Assembly: GCF_002911015.1 (NCBI RefSeq)
Contig: NZ_KZ626847.1
Span: 102,856 to 166,855 of the forward strand
DNA length: 64,000 bases
Reading direction: 5' to 3'
DNA from: Streptomyces populi
GTDB lineage: Bacteria > Actinomycetota > Actinomycetes > Streptomycetales > Streptomycetaceae
Shown: positions 49,739-56,469 of the stretch, piece by piece
How positions within the stretch are numbered: the first letter of the stretch is position 1
Layout: every line of letters starts with the position of its first letter
Program-made: the position numbers and the translations under genes
The notes under the pieces: generated by a model
Told to the model about the DNA's origin: nothing
The model's database searches: none
What the model saw: only the letters and a program-made list of their open reading frames with translations

Positions 49739-50626
49739 ATGCTTGCCGTGCGCGGACCGGTCGTCGTGGGGGCGGATGGATCCGAGGGCGCGGAGACGGC
49801 CGTGCGGTGGGCGGCCGCCGAGGCCGCGTGCAGGGACGCGCCACTGCACATCGTGTGTGCCACCGCGCTGGACACCCTGGTCGCGGACGTGCCGTCCGAA
49901 TCCGTGGCCCGGCGGGTGCTCGACGCCGGTTCGGCCACCGTGGAGAGCGCTGTCGCGGTGGCGGAGGGCGAGGCGTCCGGCATCCGCGTCGTCCCCGTGG
50001 TCAGCCACGCGGCCGCCGCGCAGGCCCTGCTCGAAGCGGCGGGCGACAACGGCCTCATCGTGGTGGGTACCCGTGGATCCGGCGGGTTCGCCGCACTTCT
50101 GGTCGGGTCGGTCGGGCTCTGTGTGGCCGCCTACGCGACAGGTCCCGTCGTCGTGGTGCGCGGCGAGCCCGACCACGTCACCACGGGAGTGGTTCTCGTC
50201 GCCGTACGCGACGAACGGGACCTCGGCGTGGTGCGCTTCGCGGCGCGGACCGCCGTCCGGTACAAGGCCTCGCTGCGCGTGCTGAGCACCTACGCCTACT
50301 ACCAGTACGCGGGAAGCATGGTCCCGTTGCTCGGCGACCTCACCGAAGTCGCCGAGGAACAGGCGAGCTACGCCAACCGCCTCATAGCGCCTGTGCGGGA
50401 CGAGTTCCCCGGCCTGACGGTGACCAGCGATCTGGTCAGGGCCCACTCCCCGGCCGGCGCCCTCGTCGACGCCTCCGCCCACGCGGATCTGGTCGTGGTC
50501 GGAGCCCGTCGGCCCGCGCACGTTCCCGGGGCACCGCTGGGACACGTGGTCCACGCCGTGCTGCACCACGCGCACTGTCCCGTGGCGGTGGTCCCTCACG
50601 GCGAACTCCATCGTTCCGAGGACTGA
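49739..50626 (+). CDS. Universal stress protein, two UspA domains
   Basis: The 295-residue protein has domain 1 with PVVVGADGSEGAETAVRWAA and GTRGSGGFAALLVGSVG (intact ATP motif). Domain 2 has VLVAVRDERDLGVVRFAART and the end HAVLHHAHCPVAVVPHG. It is divergent from the nitroreductase gene, with which it shares a promoter region holding two dyads. The ribosome binding site TGGAGGG lies 6 nt upstream of ATG 49739. Confidence 0.9.
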   Translation: MLAVRGPVVVGADGSEGAETAVRWAAAEAACRDAPLHIVCATALDTLVADVPSESVARRVLDAGSATVESAVAVAEGEASGIRVVPVVSHAAAAQALLEAAGDNGLIVVGTRGSGGFAALLVGSVGLCVAAYATGPVVVVRGEPDHVTTGVVLVAVRDERDLGVVRFAARTAVRYKASLRVLSTYAYYQYAGSMVPLLGDLTEVAEEQASYANRLIAPVRDEFPGLTVTSDLVRAHSPAGALVDASAHADLVVVGARRPAHVPGAPLGHVVHAVLHHAHCPVAVVPHGELHRSED

Positions 50627-50632
50627 CCGGCC

Positions 50633-50674
50633 GGCCGGACACGAACCGGACGAGGCCGGACACGAACCGGACGA
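50633..50674. repeat. Exact tandem duplication of 21 bp
   Basis: Two identical 21-bp units (50633-50653 and 50654-50674), starting GGCCGGACACG and ending GGACGA, begin 7 bp after the USP stop. They could be a replication-slippage product and have no obvious function. Confidence 0.85.
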
Positions 50675-50739
50675 GGAACGGTTCGCCGCACTGGAGGGGC
50701 GAGCACGGACGGAAGGGACAGGAGTGCGCGACGGGGCGC

Positions 50740-51663
50740 CTATCGATCCGCCGCGGTGATCCTGCGGCCGGTGAGGCTCGTCGGTCGGATCGACACCCAC
50801 ATCCCGCGTTCACCGCCCGCCCACGGCCGGGTGTGGGCCCGCTCGGTGAGCTCGCGCACGGCGTCGGGATCGGTGGTCACGCTCGCCGGGCCGACGGCGA
50901 GCACGCTCCAGCCCTGACTCAGGGCGTCGTCCACGTGGTCGACCTCGAAGGCGACCTCTGCTCCGACAGCCGCGGCGGGCAGCGAGTCGGGGGCGGTTCT
51001 GAACGTGATCGTGTCGTCGAAGAACTCGTAGTTGACCGGGACGACCGCCGGGCGGCCGTCGGGCGTGGACACCGCGATGCGTCCCACGCCGTGGGTGGAC
51101 AGCAGGGCGCGGCACTCGTCCGGGGCGAGATCCTGAAGCCGTGGACGCGGCAGCGCGCGGCCCTGGCCCGGCGGCAGGTCGGCTCCTCCTCCGCGCAGGG
51201 CGGCCGCCGTGGTGCCCAGCGCGTCGGCCAGTCTGATGAGAGCCGCCAGGCTCGGGTCGGCGGGGTGTTCCTCGATGTACGACAGGTAGCGGGGCGACAT
51301 CCGCGCGCGGCGGGCGGTCTCCTCGACGCCGAGTCCTTGTCTGCGCCGTTCGACGGCCACACGCCGGCCGACGTCACCGGGGCCGGGAGAACCTGCCGCC
51401 GGGCTCCTGGGGGAATCGGCCTTCGTCGGGCCGGCGTCCTGAGCGACGGGCTCGTGAACCGCTTCCGGCCGTCCGTGTTCAAGATGGTGGATGTGCGCGT
51501 CGGGCCCGGGGAACACGAGCGCCGTCTCCTCCGTGTCGGACCAGCGCACGTCGTACGGCGGTGTGCCGTCCGCGTGGTGGAGTCCCACGATCTCCCCGTC
51601 GCGCCGGACCGCGCCGGACCTCGTGCCTTCGATGACGAGCTGATCGCCCAGGTGAGCTCGCAT
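50740..51663 (-). CDS. DUF1918-XRE-pyridoxamine 5'-phosphate oxidase-like fusion
   Basis: The 307-residue protein has three parts. Residues 1-62 are a DUF1918 domain (GDQLVIEGTRSGAVRRDGEI, DVRWSDTEETALVFPGPDAH). Residues 96-155 are an XRE-type HTH (VEETARRARMSPRYLSYIEE). Residues 170-300 are a flavin-binding split-barrel domain (LLSTHGVGRIAVSTPDGRPA, VPVNYEFFDDTITFRT). Such proteins may sense FMN or F420 and regulate transcription. It lies 48 bp downstream of the decayed Hsp20 gene. Confidence 0.87.
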   Translation of the reverse strand: MRAHLGDQLVIEGTRSGAVRRDGEIVGLHHADGTPPYDVRWSDTEETALVFPGPDAHIHHLEHGRPEAVHEPVAQDAGPTKADSPRSPAAGSPGPGDVGRRVAVERRRQGLGVEETARRARMSPRYLSYIEEHPADPSLAALIRLADALGTTAAALRGGGADLPPGQGRALPRPRLQDLAPDECRALLSTHGVGRIAVSTPDGRPAVVPVNYEFFDDTITFRTAPDSLPAAAVGAEVAFEVDHVDDALSQGWSVLAVGPASVTTDPDAVRELTERAHTRPWAGGERGMWVSIRPTSLTGRRITAADR

Positions 51664-51689
51664 GGTGGCCGCCCTCTCTTGATGATGGT

Positions 51690-51964
51690 GCTGTGTTTCG
51701 CGGGGTTCCGGGCTCGGCCGTCGGTCTCGATGCGCCGCGCCCGCCCCTTTCCGGTCCTGGGGGCTCTGACCGTCAGCACGCCGTCGCCCAGTTCCGTGCC
51801 GATGTTTTCGGTGTCGGCGCCCGTGGCCCGCTCCCGCCGGACGCGGGCCACCCGCCGTGGGCGAAGGCCGCGTGCATCAGCCGATCCTTCCTGGTGCGGA
51901 GGTCGTCCGGCTCGCGCAGGACGACGGGTCGCGTGTCGCCGCCGTGTCGCGCTGGGTGCCTCAT
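51690..51964 (-). pseudogene. Hsp20 (alpha-crystallin) gene, truncated and frameshifted
   Basis: The ATG at 51964 opens a frame MRHPARHGGDTRPVVLREPD followed by LRTRKDRLMHAAF, a plausible Hsp20 N-terminus. It then stops after 62 codons. The next frame over reads ENIGTELGDGVLTVRAPRT and GRARRIETDGRA, the end of the alpha-crystallin core. Most of the core between VRRERATG and DTENIG is missing. The remaining frame has no stop of its own before the DUF1918 gene. A functional copy would be a small heat-shock chaperone, the hallmark gene of dormancy regulons. Confidence 0.75.
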
Positions 51965-52013
51965 GGGGTCCCCTTCCTCGGTCCGGGCGCTTCGGTTCCG
52001 GACGGGTCGTGGC

Positions 52014-52298
52014 TCACAGGGACCACGCGGCCCTCTCGCGCCCGTCCGGCCGCGGTGCGCCCACCCCCTCGATGTCGTGCTCGGCGACCCGCAGCAGCTT
52101 CCGGCCGAGGTCGTTCAGTGCGCGGCCGGCCGCCAGTTCGTCACCGATCTCCGGGACGTCGGCGTCCGCGGGATTGCAGTGCGCGGTCCCGTGACCGGTG
52201 AGTTCCGCGGTACCGGTGTCCAGTACCACGCGTGCCTTCGTCGTTCCCCCGTCCTCGAAGAGGTGGAGACGACACTTCCATTCCGACGTGTGCGACAT
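52014..52298 (-). CDS. DUF1876 protein (Rv1738/Rv2632c-like)
   Basis: The 94-residue protein starts at ATG 52298 (GAGGAG upstream) and begins MSHTSEWKCRLHLFEDGGTT, with KARVVLDTGTAELTGHGTAH and a conserved IGDELAAGRALNDLGRKLL. This is DUF1876, whose mycobacterial members Rv1738 and Rv2632c have a small alpha/beta fold like that of ribosome hibernation factors. It lies 11 bp after the 92-residue protein at 52310 on the same strand. Confidence 0.88.
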   Translation of the reverse strand: MSHTSEWKCRLHLFEDGGTTKARVVLDTGTAELTGHGTAHCNPADADVPEIGDELAAGRALNDLGRKLLRVAEHDIEGVGAPRPDGRERAAWSL

Positions 52299-52309
52299 GG
52301 TCTTGCTCC

Positions 52310-52588
52310 TCACGTGGGTACCGGCTGCCGTGGTGCGAGCCGCTCCTCGATGTCGTGCAGGACGCGGGCGGCGAGCGCGCTCGGCCGCTCCGAGGTCGTG
52401 GCGCAGGGTGCGACCGACGCCCGGATCCGGCGGGCCGCGGGCGCGGAGCGTTCGGGGCGTGCGGCGACCGGTGCGACGCGGAGGTCACGGACGGACAGGC
52501 TGAACGCGGCCGGGGCGGTCGTCCCCTCCCGCGAGCAGGACTCGGCCATCGTCACTTCGTACGGATCCGTGGTCGTCGCGTTCGTCAT
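52310..52588 (-). CDS. Small hypothetical protein ahead of DUF1876
   Basis: The 92-residue protein starts at ATG 52588 behind GAGGAGG, with an alternative ATG at codon 14. The sequence MTNATTTDPYEVTMAESCSR and FSLSVRDLRVAPVAARPERS is hydrophilic, with many Arg and Ala. I do not recognise a family. Codon use and start signal are normal, and the DUF1876 gene follows after 11 bp, so it is likely a real companion gene. Confidence 0.55.
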   Translation of the reverse strand: MTNATTTDPYEVTMAESCSREGTTAPAAFSLSVRDLRVAPVAARPERSAPAARRIRASVAPCATTSERPSALAARVLHDIEERLAPRQPVPT

Positions 52589-52591
52589 GAG

Positions 52592-52790
52592 TGCCGCCTC
52601 CTCGGCCCGTGTCCGGCCGCCGGCCCGCCACCGGAGGAAACGCGCGGACCACAGCGGCTCCGCCCGCTCCCCCTCGGTGCCCCACTGCCTGGACCTGTGG
52701 CGGTCCAGCAGCAGACACGTGCCCGCCCAGGCCCTGTAGACCCCGAAGGCCGTGCCGAACGCGGCCGCGCCGCCCAATCGTCCGGCCGGC
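52592..52790 (-). pseudogene. C-terminal remnant of an Rv1733c-like membrane protein
   Basis: The frame reads GGAAAFGTAFGVYRAWAGTC, a hydrophobic segment, then LLLDRHRSRQWGTEGERAEP and LWSARF. Compare DRRRVEAWAREWVLVEPRW at the end of the 16118-16699 protein. The N-terminal half and its start are gone. It ends just before the 52588 start without a stop codon between. The wider spacer 52589-53162 contains a poly-C run near 52895 and a weak AGGCCGAAGGTCCC dyad at 52942, and otherwise no gene. Confidence 0.5.
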
Positions 52791-53162
52791 GGTTCTCGCG
52801 TCGAGCTGGCTCGTCGGCGGGCGCGGGCGGGCCGTACGTGGACGGTTCTCGGGCGTTCACGGGTCGGCCTCCAGCGGTTCGCTGGTCCCTCTCCCCCCCC
52901 ACTCCTGCCCTCAGTCTCGAACACGGGCGGGTCCGGGTCATAGGCCGAAGGTCCCTGGTGCGCCGGTTTCCGGTCCCAGGAGGCCGACGGGCTTTCCGCC
53001 CCTCCGGTCCACATGCGCGTCGGAGTGGAATGAGGTACTCCTCGAAGGGAGAGAACACGCCGTACCCGATATGGCGGCGGCGTCCGGAGCGAGCTCACCA
53101 CCGGACTCGTCCCACGTCGCACCCCCTCATCCCCCGCTTCGTACCAGACGGAGGCCGCCGCC

Positions 53163-54032
53163 ATGCAACCCGTCGTCACCGTGGGCCTCGACGGCTCGCC
53201 CGAGAGCCTGGCCGCCGCACGCTGGGCCGCCGAAGAGGCCATGAAGCGCGGACGCGCCCTGAGGCTGCTGCACGCGTGGCCGTTGCTGGCTCAGGAACCG
53301 GCCCACACCGCCCCCGAGGTCGACCAGAACTACTGGGCCAAGCGTCTGGTGCACACCGCGGAGGCCGAACTGCGGACACGTCACCCGGGCCTGAACGTCA
53401 TCGGCGATCTGGTCCCGGAGGACGCACAGGAGGCCCTGATCAAGGCGGCGTCCGAGTCCGAGATGCTCGTGCTCGGCTCCCGGGGGCTGGAGACCGTCGA
53501 AAGCTACTTCCTGGGCGACGTCAGCATGCCGGTCGTCGCGCGGGCCGAGCGGCCCGTCGTCCTGGTCCGCGCGGATCCGACGACGGAAGAGCCGTCCCCC
53601 GCACGCGTGGGGCGCGTGGTGGTGGCGTTGAAACTTCACGGCTCGGGCGAGGCGTTGCTCGACTTCGCGTTCCACACCGCCGCGGCCCGGGGCGTGCCCC
53701 TGCTGGCCGTCCACGGCCGCAGCGTGCCGCTCCACGCGCGCATGCCCTGGGGCGCGGACCACGAGGTCGCCGAGGAGATCACGAGGGAGGCGAAGCAGCA
53801 GCTGACCGGCGTGCTCCACCCGTGGCGCGAGAAGTACCCACAGGTGCAGGTGGCCGACAGCATCCGTCTGGCGAGCCCCGCCAAAGCCGTCCTGCGGGCC
53901 GCGGAGGACGCCGCGCTGCTGGTCGTCGGCCGCCGCGCGCACCGGCACGGAGTGACACCGCACCTGGGTCCCGTGGCCCACGCGGCCCTGCATCACGGAC
54001 GCTGCCCCGTGGCCGTCGTACCCCATGACTGA
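53163..54032 (+). CDS. Universal stress protein, two UspA domains
   Basis: The 289-residue protein has domain 1 (MQPVVTVGLDGSPESLAAAR) with GSRGLETVESYFLGDVSMP, where the usual G-S at the end of the ATP motif is G-D, so nucleotide binding may be altered. Domain 2 ends HAALHHGRCPVAVVPHD. GGAGG precedes ATG 53163. The next gene starts 8 nt inside its end, so the two are coupled. Confidence 0.9.
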   Translation: MQPVVTVGLDGSPESLAAARWAAEEAMKRGRALRLLHAWPLLAQEPAHTAPEVDQNYWAKRLVHTAEAELRTRHPGLNVIGDLVPEDAQEALIKAASESEMLVLGSRGLETVESYFLGDVSMPVVARAERPVVLVRADPTTEEPSPARVGRVVVALKLHGSGEALLDFAFHTAAARGVPLLAVHGRSVPLHARMPWGADHEVAEEITREAKQQLTGVLHPWREKYPQVQVADSIRLASPAKAVLRAAEDAALLVVGRRAHRHGVTPHLGPVAHAALHHGRCPVAVVPHD

Positions 54033-55545
54033 CCCCGTCCGCTCCGTGGGACCATCGCCCCGGGCGGAGGTGCGCGAGACCCACACCGCGATCGTGTTCT
54101 TCGCCGGTGACCGTGCCTACAAGGTCAAGAAGCCCGTGGACCTGGGGTTCCTCGACTACACGACGCGCTCGGCCCGCAGGGCGGCGTGCGAACGCGAGGT
54201 CGCCCTCAACCGCCGCTTCGCACCGGATGTGTACTTGGGCCTGGGCGAGGTCTCCACTCCCGACGCCGAAGCCGGTGAGCCGCTCGTGGTGATGCGCCGG
54301 ATGCCGACGGACCGACGCCTGTCCCAGCTCGTGCGATCGGGTGCGGTGCCGGACGACGTGCTGCGGGCTGTGGCGCGGCGGCTCGCCGCCTGGCACGCGA
54401 AAGCGCCCCGTGGCCGGGACGTGGACGAACAGGGCACGCGGGACGCGCTGGCGGCGCGGTGGGAGGCGAGTTTCGCACAGATCCGCGCGTTGGCCGGCGA
54501 GGGCCCCGTGCCCGACGGGGTGCCCGAGATCGAGCGGTTGGTACGCCGATATCTCGCCGGGCGCGAGCGGTTGTTCGACTCCCGCATCGGGCAGCGGCGG
54601 GTGGTGGACGGCCACGGCGATCTGCTCGCCGAGGACGTCTTCTGCCTCGACGACGGCCCCCGCATCCTGGACTGCCTCGAGTTCGACGACCACCTGCGGT
54701 ACGTCGACGGCCTCGACGACGCCGCCTTCCTCGCCATGGACCTCGAACAGCTCGGCGCCCCGGAGGCGGCGGCCCACTTCCTGGCCTGCTACAGCGAGTA
54801 CTCCGCGGACCCCGCGCCCCCGTCACTGTGGCACCACTACGTCGCCTACCGCGCGTTCGTCCGCGCCAAGGTGTCGCTCATCCAGGCGGAGCAGGGAATG
54901 CCGGGAGCGGAGACGGCGTCACGCCGTCTGGTCTCCACGACCCTGCGCCACCTGCGCACCGCCGCCGTCGGACTGACGCTCGTGGGCGGGCTGCCGGGCA
55001 GCGGGAAGTCCACCCTCTCCGGTGCCCTGGCCGACCGGTTGGAGGCCACCCTCCTCAGCAGCGACCGTCTCCGCAAGGAACTGGCGGGCATCCCGCCCGA
55101 GCGGTCGGCGGCGGCCGCCTACGGCGAGGGTCTGTACACACCCGAGTGGACGGACCGGACCTACGCCGCCCTGTTGGACCGCGCGGCCGCCCTGCTGTCG
55201 TCCGGCGAGTCCGTGCTCCTGGACGCCACCTGGTCCGCGCCGGAACAGCGCGCGGCGGCACGGGAAGTGGCCGAGCGTACCGGTGCCGACCTGGTGGCCC
55301 TGCACTGCCGAGTGCCGGACGAGGTGTCGGAGGCCCGCCTGAGCACGCGTTCCTCCGGGCCGTCCGACGCCGACCTCGACGTCGCCGCCGCCATGGCGGC
55401 CACGGAACCCCCCTGGCCCGAGGCCGTCGCCATCGCCACCAGCGGGCCGCTGGAAGCCGCCGCCTCCCGAGCCCTGGCCGCCGTACGGCCGTGGGGCACC
55501 GGCCAGGCGCCGGTCTTCCGTCGGCCCTACATGGAACCGGATTAG
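54025..55545 (+). CDS. APH-like / AAA kinase fusion (Rv2004c-like)
   Basis: The 506-residue protein has an aminoglycoside-phosphotransferase-like N-terminal half (ETHTAIVFFAGDRAYKVKKP, then the catalytic-loop-like VVDGHGDLLAEDVFCLDDGP). A P-loop kinase follows (LVGGLPGSGKSTLSGALADR, then LLSSDRLRKELAG and ESVLLDATWSAPEQR). The DosR-regulated Rv2004c of mycobacteria has this two-part layout. Function is unknown. A kinase acting on a small molecule or nucleotide is likely. It overlaps the USP gene by 8 nt. Confidence 0.85.
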   Translation: MTDPVRSVGPSPRAEVRETHTAIVFFAGDRAYKVKKPVDLGFLDYTTRSARRAACEREVALNRRFAPDVYLGLGEVSTPDAEAGEPLVVMRRMPTDRRLSQLVRSGAVPDDVLRAVARRLAAWHAKAPRGRDVDEQGTRDALAARWEASFAQIRALAGEGPVPDGVPEIERLVRRYLAGRERLFDSRIGQRRVVDGHGDLLAEDVFCLDDGPRILDCLEFDDHLRYVDGLDDAAFLAMDLEQLGAPEAAAHFLACYSEYSADPAPPSLWHHYVAYRAFVRAKVSLIQAEQGMPGAETASRRLVSTTLRHLRTAAVGLTLVGGLPGSGKSTLSGALADRLEATLLSSDRLRKELAGIPPERSAAAAYGEGLYTPEWTDRTYAALLDRAAALLSSGESVLLDATWSAPEQRAAAREVAERTGADLVALHCRVPDEVSEARLSTRSSGPSDADLDVAAAMAATEPPWPEAVAIATSGPLEAAASRALAAVRPWGTGQAPVFRRPYMEPD

Positions 55546-55580
55546 CGCCACGACGGACACAGGTCCGGTACCACGATGAC

Positions 55581-55628
55581 CTGGTTGCCTGGTTGCCTGG
55601 TTGCCTGGTTGCCTGGTTGCCTGGTTGC
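55581..55628. repeat. 8-bp tandem repeat, six exact copies of CTGGTTGC
   Basis: CTGGTTGC is repeated six times without interruption (55581-55628), 36 bp after the APH/AAA stop. Because 8 is not a multiple of three, all frames read LPGCLVAW-type octapeptides. Such an array is prone to slippage and could change length between strains. Confidence 0.95.
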
Positions 55629-55705
55629 CCGGGAGCCACTCCGTCCACCACCGACCGCGGAACGTGCCCTCGCGGAGGTGGTCCTGCTCTGCGAACCCCC
55701 GCCGA

Positions 55706-55776
55706 CCGCCCACGACGCCTACGAGGTGTTCGCCCACGGCACCACCACGGGTCTCCTCAAGGCACCGCACCCCTGA
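55706..55776 (+). pseudogene. C-terminal fragment of a zinc alcohol dehydrogenase
   Basis: The frame reads AHDAYEVFAHGTTTGLLKAP and then HP before its stop at 55774-55776. The C-terminus of the ADH at 16924-17994 reads EEAYDVFSRAADTGALKVVL, with the same AY-x-VF-x(5)-TG-x-LK spacing. Upstream sequence is the tandem repeat and unrelated bases. About 25 residues survive, so this is a deletion remnant. Confidence 0.6.
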
Positions 55777-56374
55777 CGCGAGGCCGAACAGTACGGCGGG
55801 CGTGGGCCGGTCGGCCGGTCGCCGGGGCCCTCCGGCCCTACACGCCGTCCGGTGCGCGGCGGTCTCATGGAAGTGAGCCGGGGGCCACAGGAGGACGCGG
55901 AGAAGCGGAGCGAAGCCGCGCACCGCGTGATTCGGGCCCGCAAGAAGCGGGCGGCCCCCGGCCCCACGACGCCGTGAACGCCACCATCGGTGTGCCGGGC
56001 CATGTCCTGCGGCCGAAGCGCGGTCGCGCCGGGCTCGACGACGCTGGTGGAGGCCGGTGCGACCGCCGCCCGACGAGCGGCCCGTAACGGCAGGCCGCGC
56101 GGTTCCGAGGTGTCGGACGCCATGACCACGACCGCCGGCCTCGGGGACCAGGGCGTCGAAAGCGTCTTCGGCATGATCCGTCCGACACGGGTGGCCCTGG
56201 TCGGTTCCGGCGAAGTCGTCGACCGACCGGGGACCGTCGACGGCCTGCTCGGCGAACGGTCCGGTGTCCGCATCGAGGACGAGGACGCGGCCCGGCTCAC
56301 CACACTGTCCGACAGCGCCGACCTCCTTCTCGCCCGCTCGGCGTCCCTCCGACGCTTCCGTCCGGTCGGAAGCA
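55777..56374. other. Spacer with unresolved fragments
   Basis: No firm gene. A 36-codon frame at 55867 (MEVSRGPQEDAEKRSEAAHR) and a frame at 55990-56397 with [20 protein letters not shown] and [20 protein letters not shown] read like pieces of protein. Neither has a strong ribosome binding site or a family I can name. They may be one decayed gene. A GGGGCCCTCCGGCCC dyad-like run lies at 55824. Confidence 0.35.
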
Positions 56375-56389
56375 GGGCCGGACGTCCCC
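56375..56389. promoter_or_regulatory. DevR/OsdR-like dyad upstream of the P-type ATPase
   Basis: GGGCCGGACGTCCCC (imperfect right arm) lies 81 bp before the start at 56470. Confidence 0.4.
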
Positions 56390-56469
56390 TTCCGTGAGGG
56401 CCGAGCACCACGATGGGATGGAAGGAGACCGATCCGGCGGGCAGCGTGCCGGAACGACCGAGGTGAGCC

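Noticed and set aside
52890..52905. Poly-C run as a phase-variable promoter element
   Set aside because: No gene starts close to it, and such runs are common in GC-rich spacers.
55990..56397. 135-codon rightward frame as an intact gene
   Set aside because: It lacks a clear ribosome binding site and any family match. It is kept only as an unresolved fragment.
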